This document shows, piece by piece, positions 35,691-44,262 of a DNA stretch of 64,000 nt. The number at the start of each line of letters is the position of its first letter. Positions within the stretch are counted from its first letter, which is position 1. This DNA is from Rhodoplanes sp963840055. Its GTDB lineage: Bacteria > Pseudomonadota > Alphaproteobacteria > Rhizobiales > Xanthobacteraceae. Location: NCBI GenBank assembly GCA_963840055.1, contig CAWIXM010000021.1, positions 181,435 to 245,434 on the forward strand, given 5' to 3'. Both the position numbers and the translations under genes were made by a program. Below the pieces are notes generated by a model. That model had not been told where the DNA came from, ran no database searches, and worked only from the letters and a program-made list of their open reading frames with translations.

Positions 35691-35927
35691 TCAGGCGCGA
35701 TAGCGCGCTTTCCTCCATGCGACCACACCGCCCATTACGGGCTCACCAGTCTTGATATTCCGCCATGTCCCGTGCGACCACTGGCAGAGGTAAGGAAGGG
35801 CGTAGGTGCCGACGTGATCTTCGCAGAGCAATTCGCATGCTGTTCCGGCAGGCGGCGTGCCATAGCCTGAATAGTCGTCCAGGCGCTTCCTCCGAGCCGC
35901 GATTCTTCTGCTGACGGGCTTCATCAA
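35691..35927 (-). CDS. Conserved hypothetical protein
   Basis: The 78-residue protein begins MMKPVSRRIAARRKRLDDYS, then GYGTPPAGTACELLCEDHVG and TYALPYLCQWSHGTWRN. Three cysteines and the CELLCEDHxGTY stretch are recalled from short rhizobial proteins of unknown role. It has no signal peptide. The start may be the second methionine. Confidence 0.55.
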   Translation of the reverse strand: MMKPVSRRIAARRKRLDDYSGYGTPPAGTACELLCEDHVGTYALPYLCQWSHGTWRNIKTGEPVMGGVVAWRKARYRA

Positions 35928-36131
35928 GGCACGGGGAAAGCGGCGAGGAGGGCAAGACCAAAAGTTCCCCGCTCGCGGTCGTTTACCGCTGGTACATCCG
36001 CAGTCGGCATCCGCGAGGGGGCGCGGCCGAAGCCGTAACCCTTACATGGGGAGCCTCGCCGCCAAGCGCCACAACCCGCACCGTCTCGCCGGTACAATCT
36101 CATCGCGAGTAGGACGCGGCCAGGCCTCGAG

Positions 36132-36180
36132 GATCGCGCATGTTTCCCAACGTCATCATCGGTGGGCCGGGAAGGGCATG
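36132..36180 (-). repeat. Dispersed 'TLGNM' repeat, partial copy
   Basis: The minus strand reads ATGCCCTTCCCGGCCCACCG then ATGATGACGTTGGGAAACAT, so the translated core is ALPGPPMMTLGNMRD in the frame that covers it. Confidence 0.7.
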
Positions 36181-36394
36181 TCGGCGAGCCGAGGGCGTGG
36201 GAGTATTAGACGGCTGCCACATCCAGCGGCCCGCCGGAGAGGGAGATGCGCCCCCTCTCGTACCGCTAAGCATCAAGCAGGTTGCTAGGTTCCCCGCCCG
36301 CGCCAATACATCCGCGGGCGGCTTCGAGTGGGCGGTAGGCAGGCCCCGGCGAATGCCAAACCGGGGCCTGTATTGTAGAGCAGTCGCGCCGAGC

Positions 36395-36475
36395 AAACGG
36401 GGCCGTGACGGTGACCGCTGTGAGGACAGTTGCACTCAAAGGGCGGCAGGCCAATTCAACCCGATGGACTAAATT
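36395..36475 (-). repeat. Small gene-end repeat, copy 1
   Basis: The minus strand reads VNLVHRVELACRPLSATVLT followed by AVTVTAP. It is clearly related to the segment at 36815-36900, with many substitutions. Both may descend from one small duplicated gene. Confidence 0.55.
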
Positions 36476-36511
36476 CACCAGCGCCGGTTCCCCCATCCGC
36501 GGTCGGCGCGA

Positions 36512-36545
36512 GCAGCGTCATCGGAGGGTTGGGAGGGGAAGGCAT
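36512..36545 (-). repeat. Dispersed 'TLGNM' repeat, upstream part only
   Basis: The minus strand reads ATGCCTTCCCCTCCCAACCC then TCCGATGACGCT, the leader half of the repeat, and then diverges. Confidence 0.6.
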
Positions 36546-36709
36546 ACCTGCCACAAAGGTGATGCAGACGACGCGGCACAAGACGCCCGCCATGCTCGCC
36601 GTCTACTATCGCGACGAAGAGATATTCACCGATGTTGCTGGCGCCGGGTTGTTGTGAGCTTGCGTTGTCCTGCGCCTGCTAGGACGTAGGTAGGTGCACA
36701 CGCAAGAGG

Positions 36710-36735
36710 GGCCGTCCGAAAGGGCGGCCTTTTGC
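36710..36735. terminator. Rho-independent terminator-like hairpin
   Basis: GGCCGTCC pairs with GGGCGGCC around GAAA and is followed by TTTT at 36730-36733. Confidence 0.6.
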
Positions 36736-36794
36736 CTTTGGAACAAAGAAAGGCCCGGTACGCTATGACGACGCCGGGCCAAGGCTTCCACTAA

Positions 36795-36907
36795 CCGGCG
36801 GCCACAGCAGGGGGGGCCGAGACAGTGACCGCTGTGGGAAGCGTCGCACCTAAATAGGCGTCAGCCAATTCAAGCTGACGGATTAGACTGCGTTCGCAAG
36901 GGGAGCA
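36795..36907 (-). pseudogene. Small gene end, copy 2
   Basis: The minus strand reads SLIRQLELADAYLGATLPTA, then VTVSAPPAVAAG and a stop at 36795. Upstream no start in the same frame is convincing. The paralogous copy is at 36395-36475. The function is unknown. Confidence 0.4.
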
Positions 36908-36990
36908 ACTCCGGACAGGCATGTTGCTCCATATGCAATTAGATAAGCTGGCTGAATTGCTCCGGTCTCGCTGATTGCTAGCCTTCCAGT

Positions 36991-37203
36991 ATGCCGGATG
37001 TTACGACATTGCTGCTGAAGCTGGCCGAAGTGAAGCAAGAGGTCCGCAAACTCACCGTCATGGCGCTAGACCCGAGCCTGCCCCCGGAGTACCGCCAGCT
37101 CGTGAGGGTGCTGGAGTGGTCGGCAAGGACCGAAGCGAAACTCCGGTGGAGGGCCCTGGAATATCAGATTGCCCTCGATCGGTACGGCGAAGGCGAGGCG
37201 TAG
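36991..37203 (+). CDS. Small conserved hypothetical protein
   Basis: This 70-residue, charged, helical protein begins MPDVTTLLLKLAEVKQEVRK and continues LPPEYRQLVRVLEWSARTEA. It has no cysteines, signal peptide or membrane helix. A terminator-like hairpin follows 13 bases after the stop, which supports a real transcription unit. The function is unknown. Confidence 0.55.
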   Translation: MPDVTTLLLKLAEVKQEVRKLTVMALDPSLPPEYRQLVRVLEWSARTEAKLRWRALEYQIALDRYGEGEA

Positions 37204-37215
37204 GGATACTGGGCA

Positions 37216-37237
37216 GGCCGCCTCCGGGCGGCCTTTG
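37216..37237 (+). terminator. Rho-independent terminator-like hairpin
   Basis: GGCCGCC pairs with GGCGGCC across TCCG, followed by TTTGC, shortly after the small gene at 36991-37203. Confidence 0.65.
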
Positions 37238-37338
37238 CGTGGGAAAAGGAAGGGCTTGGCGGATCGAGGGAGCCGGGCCCTGACGGTGTGTGTGGCGTTC
37301 TCGCGGGGAGAACGCTTAACGGCCGGTTAAGCGACGCA

Positions 37339-37671
37339 TCAAGCCGCCTTGGCGGGCACAGGGCCGCCCGGAGGCGGCTCATCGCTTCCCGAACCTTTCA
37401 TCAAACCTGCCTGTTTATCGCCCAAACGCTGAGCTATCAGATCGACGACATCGGTGAGCGTTGAGGAAAATCCAACTCCATTGTCTGGCAAACTAATGCC
37501 GAACCGATTTTCAGCCCGGTGTATCACTTCGATGATGTCGGCCTCATCCATGCCGAGTTGATCATTTAGGGTGCTCTCGGGCGTCAGGTCGCGTGCCCCG
37601 AAAAGGCCGTGCTCGTCAGCTACCGCGGCGACAATTTCCTCGACAGCAGATGCAATGTCAATTCGTGTCAT
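37339..37671 (-). CDS. Acyl-carrier-protein-like protein lacking the phosphopantetheine serine
   Basis: This 110-residue protein begins MTRIDIASAVEEIVAAVADE with a GGAGG site upstream. It has the ACP fold: LTPESTLNDQLGMDEADIIE, then VIHRAENRFGISLPDNGVGF and a final helix to AQRLGD. In true ACPs the start of helix II reads DSL and its Ser carries 4'-phosphopantetheine; here the matching position is Asp-Glu-Ala, so the prosthetic group cannot attach. The C-terminal 25 residues are proline- and glycine-rich. It may be a structural or regulatory ACP homologue. No biosynthetic genes are adjacent. Confidence 0.75.
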   Translation of the reverse strand: MTRIDIASAVEEIVAAVADEHGLFGARDLTPESTLNDQLGMDEADIIEVIHRAENRFGISLPDNGVGFSSTLTDVVDLIAQRLGDKQAGLMKGSGSDEPPPGGPVPAKAA

Positions 37672-37863
37672 GTTGGTGCCTCCAGCCTCGTGGTGGGAGA
37701 AACAGCTCCCGCGCCCAATAGCCGAGCTGGTAAACCGCGAAGTCGAGCCGCGAGTCGATGTCGAGCAGAATGCGTTTGATCTTGGCCGTGCGCGACTCGC
37801 ACCCGCCGTCCGTATCGTCTCGTTCGTCCACTCTTCCGTCTCGCTCGATCGCATCCCCAATTT

Positions 37864-38433
37864 TTGCTGGATACTATACGCGATTTTCTGTCGGGTTCAT
37901 CCCCCCAAGGGTTCGCGCCGCCTGCACCCGGCATTGGTAAACCGAAACGATCGATCCCTACAACGCCGGAGCCGCGCCTGCCAAAACCGGAAAGAAGTTT
38001 TCGTCCAATGCTGTACCCGACCGGCTCCGCCCCGCCAATGGTCTTCCGAGACACAAATGCGCGGAATATGGGAGGATCAATTAAAGCGGCCGGCATGCTC
38101 GCCTATCACGTCGAGCATCACATGCGCGCCAGGCTCGCCCCCATGCTCTACGACGAGACCGATCACGAGGCCGCCGCCGCCATCCGCACGAGCATCGTCG
38201 CCAAGGCCGAGCGCTCCGACGCCGCGCGTCGCAAGCAGACGACCGGTCGCACCGACGACGGTCTGCCCGTCCATAGCTTCCGCAGCCTGCTCGCCGACCT
38301 CGCCACCTATTGCCGGATCCAGGCGACCACCGCGCTCAACGAAAAATACGTCTTCACCCTGCACACCAGGTCGACCCCGATCCAGAGCCGCGCCTTCGAC
38401 CTCCTCGGCGTCGACCCGGATCGTACCCAGTAA
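37864..38433 (+). pseudogene. Chimeric frame: unknown N-terminus fused to an IS1634 transposase C-terminus
   Basis: Residues from about 74 onward (IKAAGMLAYHVEHHMRARLA, then PVHSFRSLLADLATYCRIQA and STPIQSRAFDLLGVDPDRTQ) are the C-terminal end of an IS1634-family transposase. The N-terminal 70 residues (MLDTIRDFLSGSSPQGFAPP onward) are proline-rich and unrelated; they may be the 5' end of a disrupted gene. The junction is near 38082. The IS1634 gene at 13854-14809 lacks precisely this C-terminal part, but I cannot show that the two were once one element. Confidence 0.65.
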
Positions 38434-38552
38434 TCCGCCCCTCGCCCTCGATAAACGAGAGTGAGATCAATGCCTTATAATTTTTGAAAGAAGGAACTTC
38501 GGCCTAAAGGCGAGGGTTTGGATCCCCGAAGGGGACAATCAATAGTACTGAC

Positions 38553-38631
38553 GCCTGCCGTAATATTGCTGCCGCCTGCCGTAATATTGCCGCCGCCTGC
38601 CGTATTGCCGCCGCCTGCCGTATTGCTGCCT
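38553..38631. repeat. Short tandem repeats encoding RRQYYG
   Basis: CGCCTGCCGTAATATTG and shorter CGCCTGCCGTATTGC units follow one another several times. They are trinucleotide-preserving (lengths 15-21 bp), so the minus frame stays open and encodes RRQYYG/RRQYG units. Confidence 0.75.
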
Positions 38632-38736
38632 GGCATAGTATTGACTGCCACGGCCCCACCCAAAAAATGCGCTGCTGTGAGAACCGTACCTATAACCGGA
38701 CGGCTGCCGCCGACAATTCCTCCTCGCCGACCGACG

Positions 38737-38808
38737 ACGACTACGGGCCTTCGGCTTCGCCACCGGCGGTCGACGACTACGGGCCTTCGGCTTCGCCACC
38801 GGCGGTGC
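38737..38808. repeat. 36-bp perfect tandem repeat
   Basis: The unit starting CGACGACTACGGGCCTTCGG occurs twice head to tail with no difference that I can see. It encodes PPVAKPKARSRR on the minus strand. Confidence 0.85.
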
Positions 38809-38814
38809 GGCCTC

Positions 38815-39337
38815 GGTCGCAGACGTTCCAGAACGCAAGCTGCTGGCCGCCATGCGCCGCGCAGAACGTGTCGTCGACGTCGAGCACCTCCAGCTTGCCC
38901 GGCTTCACCGTCGCGCCGAACTGATCAAGCAGCGCCGCAGACAGCCGCCCTGCCGCGGTCTTGCTCGGCGCATTCTCCAGGCGAGAGATGGTCGATTGCG
39001 ACGCCAGCGGCGCCCCGGTCTGCGGACAGCGGCCAACCGCGACCTTCATCAAAGGATCATGCCGCAGCCGGTCGAGGTCGATGGCGTCCTCGTAGCCGCA
39101 CGCAATCGCCGACGCGCGCGCCATCACCATCTCGAACATCGCGTGCCGCACCCGGTCCGGATCGCGGCGATCCGGCATCGCCTCCGCAAGCCGTCGGCAC
39201 ACCCCGAGCTTGCGCTCCGCCTCTCGCAACAGCAGCAGACCGCCAGCCGAGGACTGATTGCCGCCGGCAAAATCTACTGTGAGTTTCTTACGCCGGACAG
39301 ATGGAAGCTCGAAGGGAAGCAGCGTATCGTCGCTCAT
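38815..39337 (-). pseudogene. IS1380-family transposase, N-terminal fragment
   Basis: It starts MSDDTLLPFELPSVRRKKLT, then VDFAGGNQSSAGGLLLLREA, SQSTISRLENAPSKTAAGRL and LEVLDVDDTFCAAHGGQQLA (first catalytic Asp). It stops at about 38815, where it joins the repeat-rich fragment, so roughly 60 percent of the protein is missing. It is close in sequence to the internal fragment at 25436-25700. Confidence 0.88.
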
Positions 39338-39497
39338 GGCGGCTGTGGCGCAGGGCCGATCCAAATCGCAATTCGCTCAAACACCGACTTGCTACGTAAA
39401 TCGCTCGTCTCTTGCCACAGCCGTCTCTCAATTCCTCACCGTTATGCATAATCCAGGCTAGCACTTTGGTCGATGGTGGCACCGGCAAAGTACACTA

Positions 39498-39715
39498 ATG
39501 GCAGGACCAGAGGCAGCGCATACCGGCTGTTATGGCTTGGCGCGCGTTGCGCGTGTGTGGAAAATCTCGCGTGCCAGCGTCTATCGCTCCCTCAAGGAGC
39601 CGCCGTCGAACACGATCGTCCGTCGCCCTGGCCCGGTCGGGGCATGTTCGGACGCGGAATTGGCCGACCATATCCGCCGGCAAATAGCTGCCTCACGCCT
39701 TCACGGAAATAGTAA
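39498..39715 (+). pseudogene. IS3-type transposase, N-terminal fragment
   Basis: The 73 residues include CYGLARVARVWKISRASVYR (helix-turn-helix) and DAELADHIRRQIAASRLHG, the beginning of an IS3-like transposase just before the expected EGYRKxWARLR region. The sequence then changes abruptly. The rest of the element is absent. Confidence 0.7.
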
Positions 39716-39796
39716 TCTTTTTCGCCGATAATTCCCTCAGGGTTGGTCAAAAACCTATGGCGGAAGTAACCTCGGACGGGTGGCCGCCGGCGGTTA

Positions 39797-39928
39797 TTAA
39801 CCTCGGGAACACTGCGTTTGCAAAACCAGATAGGCGCTGATTGCCGTTTTTACCTGCTCCACGCTCTGTTCAGTCATTTTGCGCATGTCGGCGGGGATTT
39901 CGAATTGTGGTGTCGTGCCGGCAGTCAT
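39797..39928 (-). pseudogene. Phasin, N-terminal fragment
   Basis: A 43-codon frame with a GGAAAG site upstream reads MTAGTTPQFEIPADMRKMTE, then QSVEQVKTAISAYL, the N-terminal signature of the phasin family that coats polyhydroxyalkanoate granules. After SAYL it ends quickly (VLQTQCSRG), whereas phasins have about 110 residues or more. The missing part was probably deleted with the adjacent IS debris. Confidence 0.65.
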
Positions 39929-39989
39929 GATGCTTTCCGATCGACTAGCGAGAAAAAAACGGCTTAGGTCGCCCCAAGCGACGCTTTAG

Positions 39990-40689
39990 ATTAAACTCAA
40001 TGCGCTGCGCGAGTTCGGCTGGACCATGCCGGTTCTGGTGCGCGAGAAAGGAACGCTGATCGCCGGCCACGGCCGGCTCGAGGCGGCGAAGCTAGAGGGC
40101 ATTACCGAGATCCCGACCATCATCGCCAGCGGCTGGACGGAAGCGCAATGCCAAGCTTATGCAATTGCAGACAACAAACTGACGGAATCCGGCGAGTGGA
40201 GCGAGGAATTACTGCGGCTTGAACTTGGTGATTTGCGCGAAGCTGGATTCGACCTGGCGCTCACCGGTTTCGATCAGGACGAACTCGACAGTCTGCTCGT
40301 CATCGATCGTGATATGGGCGGCGATCCCGACGATGCGCCGGAGCCGCCGGCCGGGCCGATCAGCCGTCCCGGCGATCTGTGGATCTGACAAGCCTGCGAA
40401 AAACGATCTGCACCCGACGATGAAGCCGGTCGCGCTGGTCAAGCGCGCCATTCGCAACTCGTCCAAGTGCCGAGACATTGTCTCGGACCCGTTCGGCGGA
40501 TCAGGCACGACGCTGATAGCGGCCGAAAGAACCGGGCGAAGGGCGCGGCTGATCGAGCTCGATCCGAAGTATATCGACGTGGTGGTCCAGCGCTGGCAGG
40601 AGCAGACGGGACAAAGCGCCAGGCTCGAGCAATCAGGCCAGAAGTTCAGCGAGATAGCTTCCAAGAAGATGGCAGCTGCTAAGGACTAG
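39990..40689 (+). pseudogene. ParB-domain DNA methyltransferase with the catalytic core deleted
   Basis: The first part (LREFGWTMPVLVREKGTLIA, then GHGRLEAAKLEGITEIPTII, YAIADNKLTESGEWSEELL) is the ParB-like N-terminal domain found in phage and island DNA methylases, ending PGDLWI at 40388. The next frame continues at once with KPAKNDLHPTMKPVALVKRA and DPFGGSGTTLIAAERTGRRA, the C-terminal SAM-binding part of an N4/N6 amino-methyltransferase. The middle, including the DPPY catalytic motif, is missing, and the join is out of frame. The 5' end is also cut. Confidence 0.8.
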
Positions 40690-40727
40690 GCGTTGCCGCC
40701 ATGCAATCGTGGCGGCATAATCTGACA

Positions 40728-41150
40728 ATGCCTCCTCGGCGCTCCGCAGACACAACACCCGACCTGTTTTCGATAGAACCGGCGAAGGCTGTCGCTTCAC
40801 CGGTAAGTCCCAATCGGGCCAATCCCGCTCCGTACAAGTGCCCGCTGCTGCCAAAGGACCTCGCCGGTGCGCTGAAGCACCTCGGTGATACCGAATTCGA
40901 TGCTCTGCTTGCAGCAGTCACGGCCGAAAGCGAGCGCCGAGGTCGCCCGAAACCAACTCGGGGGAAAGCGCCGACGATGCGTCAGGCTGAGGACGCTTCT
41001 CGGCTGACCTCGGGCCAGGTGAATGCGGTTCGTGCAGCCTTCGAAGCGGGCGTCAAGCCATCAGCAATCGCACGCCAGTTCCGTATTTCACAGTCCGAGG
41101 TCAGGAAACTGCTTGCGAAAGTAGCACAGCAATCAAAATCCGGACGATGA
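40728..41150 (+). CDS. Island-type helix-turn-helix protein
   Basis: From ATG 40728 the protein has 140 residues. The N-terminal half is proline-rich and variable, followed by LPKDLAGALKHLGDTEFDAL, then a C-terminal HTH: TSGQVNAVRAAFEAGVKPSA, IARQFRISQSEVRKLLA. The HTH resembles Hin-recombinase-type DNA-binding motifs. It lies directly behind the methylase remnant, an arrangement I recall from prophage-like rhizobial islands. An earlier start at 40701 is possible. Its target is unknown. Confidence 0.65.
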   Translation: MPPRRSADTTPDLFSIEPAKAVASPVSPNRANPAPYKCPLLPKDLAGALKHLGDTEFDALLAAVTAESERRGRPKPTRGKAPTMRQAEDASRLTSGQVNAVRAAFEAGVKPSAIARQFRISQSEVRKLLAKVAQQSKSGR

Positions 41151-41155
41151 CTACA

Positions 41156-41761
41156 TCAGGCGATCAACCGCACGCCAGCGACGGAGAGATCAGCCGAAAA
41201 CGCTCTTCCGATCGCCACCACGCCGATACGCTTTAATCGCCGGGTATTGAGAGGAACATCGGTTCGATACGGCACGAATTCCTGAAATCGGAACGGAAGA
41301 GTCCGCCACTGCGGATCGGCGCGGAAGCTTTGCCGGTAGGATTGCCATGGACGAGTCAGATCGCTGGTGCGCAGGTGAACGCCGTACTCCTCACCGTTCC
41401 CGAAGACGTCGAGCTCAATGCCGAACCACGCGCTGACGTCGACAGCTCCACCATCGGGTGCAAGATCGAGCGAGATCTGAACGAAGCCGCCGTTATTCTC
41501 GAGGCTGACATTGCCCCGCATGCGGATGGCTGGCCGGCCAGCCACCATCTCGCGAATCATGGTGCCTTTGGATACGCCGCCCATCACGCGGTCGGTGAAC
41601 AGCTGCCACCGGATCCCGATCGCTGACATGGGCGGATCGCGGCTCAAGTCGTCGATGATGGCTGACTGAGGGCTCACCGTTTCGCCTCGCGTCGCGCCGC
41701 CGGCAAGGACGGAGCCTGCAATGATCAGAAAGGTGCGGCGATCGCAGAGCATGGTGGACAT
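41156..41761 (-). CDS. CIA30-domain exported protein
   Basis: From ATG 41761 the protein has 201 residues, with an N-terminal Tat-like or Sec signal (CDRRTFLIIAGSVLAGGATR). The body matches the CIA30 (complex I intermediate-associated protein 30) beta-sandwich: WQLFTDRVMGGVSKGTMIRE, GNVSLENNGGFVQISLDLAP, IELDVFGNGEEYGVHLRTSD and RIGVVAIGRAFSADLSVAGV. Bacterial CIA30 proteins are galactose-binding-like folds of unclear role. The frame is intact. Confidence 0.85.
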   Translation of the reverse strand: MSTMLCDRRTFLIIAGSVLAGGATRGETVSPQSAIIDDLSRDPPMSAIGIRWQLFTDRVMGGVSKGTMIREMVAGRPAIRMRGNVSLENNGGFVQISLDLAPDGGAVDVSAWFGIELDVFGNGEEYGVHLRTSDLTRPWQSYRQSFRADPQWRTLPFRFQEFVPYRTDVPLNTRRLKRIGVVAIGRAFSADLSVAGVRLIA

Positions 41762-41955
41762 GTAAGCCACGCCGACGGCAGATGCCAACGCAGCCCTGGT
41801 CACTGCTCATCAATCATAACTTGGCATCGTGGCCGCGGTAGATCTGGTTAACTTTGATTGTTAAGCGGAGCGATAACGTTGTCGGCCATGGTGTCGGCAA
41901 CCGGGCGAAAACAGCTCGGCAGAGACAGTTTGAGGCGTCAATCATTTACATCAAC

Positions 41956-42400
41956 TTAAGGGGTCGGGCCGCCAAGACTGCCCGACCCCTTCGCTGCGTG
42001 CATGATGCTGAGCGCTGGCTCAGCCGGCATTTGCAATTCGATAAATTCGCCCGCGCCTTTCTGCAAGGTGATATCGAGGCGCTTCTTCTTCAGCGCGCCG
42101 GCGATCGCGCCGCGCACGGTGTGCGGCTGCCACTCCAGCGCGTTGACGATCTCGTCGGCGGCTCCTTTCGCCCGGCGCAGCATGGCGATCAGATGTGCCT
42201 GCTTACTGCCATCGCGGGTACGGGGGGGCCTTTGGTCCTTTGGTCTTGGATGTTTTCAGGCGCGGATTCGGTTCGGCTTTGACGTTGGTTGGCACCTCAT
42301 CTGCTGCGGATTCAGCATCTTCCGCCGCGTCCCGCGCATCGATACCGAGCGCCGCGAATGCGGCATCGGTGGCGACGAGCGAGTTCCCTTCTTCATCTGA
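41956..42400 (-). pseudogene. DUF3489 protein, 5' truncated and frameshifted
   Basis: The N-terminal part (NSLVATDAAFAALGIDARDA, then NPRLKTSKTKGPKA) and the C-terminal DUF3489 domain (SKQAHLIAMLRRAKGAADEI, VNALEWQPHTVRGAIAGALK) are in different frames. They are joined at a run of seven G at 42222-42228. The domain is a small winged-helix-like module present in many rhizobial copies. The 5' end is lost at an IS5 remnant. The homopolymer raises the possibility of a sequencing error. Confidence 0.7.
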
Positions 42401-42419
42401 TGACCCTCCCTTCACCTCA

Positions 42420-42882
42420 GGCCTAGTCAACCAAGTGCGCGACCGGATGTCGTTATTCACGCGATTTATTGGGCTTGAATTCGAGGGGTACATTCCCGAC
42501 GGCACGACGCTGTGGCTGTTCCGCGAGAAGCTCGCATAGGCCGGATTAGTCGAGAAGCTGTTCGAGCGGTTCAACCAGCATCTGAATGCGAAGGGCACTC
42601 GCCCGCGGCGGCCAGATGGTGGACGCCACGATCGTGCAGCCGCATCTGCGTGCACGACACGCGCGGCCGTCCGCTGTCGAAGGCCAGGGCGGCGGCGAAC
42701 CGGGCGAACAGCCGCATCCGCGCCCGCATCGAGCACGTGTTCGGCACGCAGGAGACCGCGCCCGGTGGCCGCATCTTGCGCGCAATCGGGATCGTGCGGG
42801 CACGCCTCAAGATCGGCTTGCAAAACCTTGTCTACAACATTTGCCGACTGGCGACGCTCGAACGGATGGCCGCCGCCTAACG
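42420..42882 (+). pseudogene. IS5-family transposase remnant
   Basis: LFTRFIGLEFEGYIPDGTTL, then WLFREKLA, stop, AGLVEKLFERFNQHLNAKG, is the N-terminal third of an IS5-type transposase. A later frame has QMVDATIVQPH (first catalytic Asp). After a deletion the C-terminal block RARIEHVFGTQETAPGGRIL, then RARLKIGLQNLVYNICRLAT, appears. It contains a stop, frameshifts and a large internal deletion. Confidence 0.75.
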
Positions 42883-43158
42883 GGAGAACTCCGTCCGCCG
42901 ACAAGCGCTAAGCGGACGCATCGGCGCTCGAGCAGCCCACTCCATCAAAAAAACCAGACCTTGCAGCTCCGGCGCTCACCGCGGCACTCGAAATCGGAAT
43001 AGATCGAGGTGCCCTAATGACATTTTCAACCTCCCCAAACTCTTTCTCCATACACTATTTCGCTGCGCTGGTAATGGAATAAGCTTGTTTTCGATGAGGT
43101 AGGCGAGCATGGCGGCGCGGGCGTTGGCTTCACTATTTTCATTGAAGTGCACCACACC

Positions 43159-44262
43159 TGTGGTTCCCGAAAATCCCATCCGGCCGGATTCGCACGATCA
43201 GGCAGAATCAGCGCATGATTGCATTCAATGCTTGCGATCCTCCGCTTGCTTGCAGCGTTTATCGCCGACCTGCTCAAGTCGCGGCGGCAGCTTGAGGCCG
43301 AGATCCTCTTTCTCCGTCATCAACTCAATATCGCGTTGAGGCAACGATTGACGCGGCTGCCGTTGCGGGGCAGCGATCGCGCGCTGCTGGTGTGGATGAC
43401 TCGGCTGTGGCCAAGCCTGCTCGGCATGGTCCAAGTGGTTGAGCCGGCGACGATCCTGCGGTGGCATCGGGCGGGGTTCCGGAGCTACTGGCGCTGGAAA
43501 TCCCGAAAGCGGGCAGGGCGGCCGCGGATTGATCGTGATCTACGTGATCTGATTCGAAGGATGAGCCGAGAGAACCCGTTGTGGGGCGCCCCGCGGATTC
43601 ATGGTGAATTGCTCAAGCTTGGGTTCGAACTCGCCGAGTCGACGGTGTCAAAGTATATGAGTTCGACGACGGCGTCCGCCCTCGCAGAGCTGGCGGACGT
43701 TCCTGCGCAACCATGCGGAGGCGAATCGCGGCAATTGACCTGTGTGTAGTTCCGACCGTTCACTTCGAGCGCCTGTTTGCCTTTGTGATTATCGGCCACG
43801 GACGACGACAGCTGCTGTGGTTTGCGGTGACCCGGCATCCGACTGCGGAGTGGTTGGCACAGCAGATTGTCGAGGCCTTCCCGTGGGAGACGACGCCGAC
43901 CTATCTGGTGCGCGACAATGACGGCGCGTACGGCCCGGTCTTCCGGCGCCGGGTTCGGGCGATGGGGATCCGAGACCGACCAATCTCACCGCGCTCGCCG
44001 TGGCAGAATCCATATGCGGAACGACTGATCGGAACGTTGCGGCGCGACTGCCTTGATCACGTTGTCATCTTCGGTGCACGACATCTGCGGCGGGTTCTGG
44101 CCGCGTACTCCGTCTATTACAACCAGACGCGTACGCACCTGTCGTTAGAAAAGGATGCGCCGCTCGGTCGAGCGCTCCAGCGACATGGAGCTATCGTCAC
44201 TGTGCCGATTTTGTCGGGACTGCATCATTGCTACGCGCGGATATAATTTTCGGGAGGGACAC
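43159..44262 (+). mobile_element. Integrase-core (rve) IS, type A, full length
   Basis: It is bounded by TGTGGTTCCCGAAAATCCCA at 43159 and GTCCCTCCCGAAAATTATAT, inverted, ending near 44262. It is the best-preserved type A copy apart from one lesion in the transposase. Its right end joins an internal type B fragment directly. Confidence 0.82.
43219..44246 (+). pseudogene. Type A IS transposase, frameshifted
   Basis: The first frame runs MLAILRLLAAFIADLLKSRR through PRIHGELLKLGFELAESTVS. Around 43670-43720 small indels break it. From about 43725 the second frame continues IAAIDLCVVPTVHFERLFAF, FPWETTPTYLVRDNDGAYGP, SPWQNPYAERLIGTLRRDCL and TRTHLSLEKDAP to the stop at 44246. The lesion sits at a different place from the one in the copy at 2149-3169. 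Confidence 0.85.

Larger units (their letters stand above)
35928..36990. other. Repeat-rich region without a clear intact gene
   Basis: The region holds two TLGNM repeat copies, two diverged copies of a small minus-strand gene end and one terminator-like hairpin. No open frame here looks like an intact protein. Confidence 0.55.
38539..38814 (-). pseudogene. Basic, tyrosine/arginine-rich repeat protein, C-terminal fragment
   Basis: The minus frame reads AKPKARSRRPPVAKPKARSR, then a basic linker with SGYRYGSHSSAFFGWGRG, and ends in repeated QYYGRRRQYG units (QYY and RR alternating) to the stop. A perfect 36-bp tandem repeat encodes the PPVAKPKARSRR unit twice. Its start is cut off by the IS1380 fragment at about 38815. 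It resembles a disordered tail of a larger envelope or nucleic-acid-associated protein. The function is unknown. Confidence 0.4.

Noticed and set aside
43040..43150. Minus-strand stretch reading ENSEANARAAMLAYLIENKL
   Set aside because: It looks protein-like, but the frame has no start or clear end before IS sequence takes over and I could not assign a family, so it is not listed as a feature.
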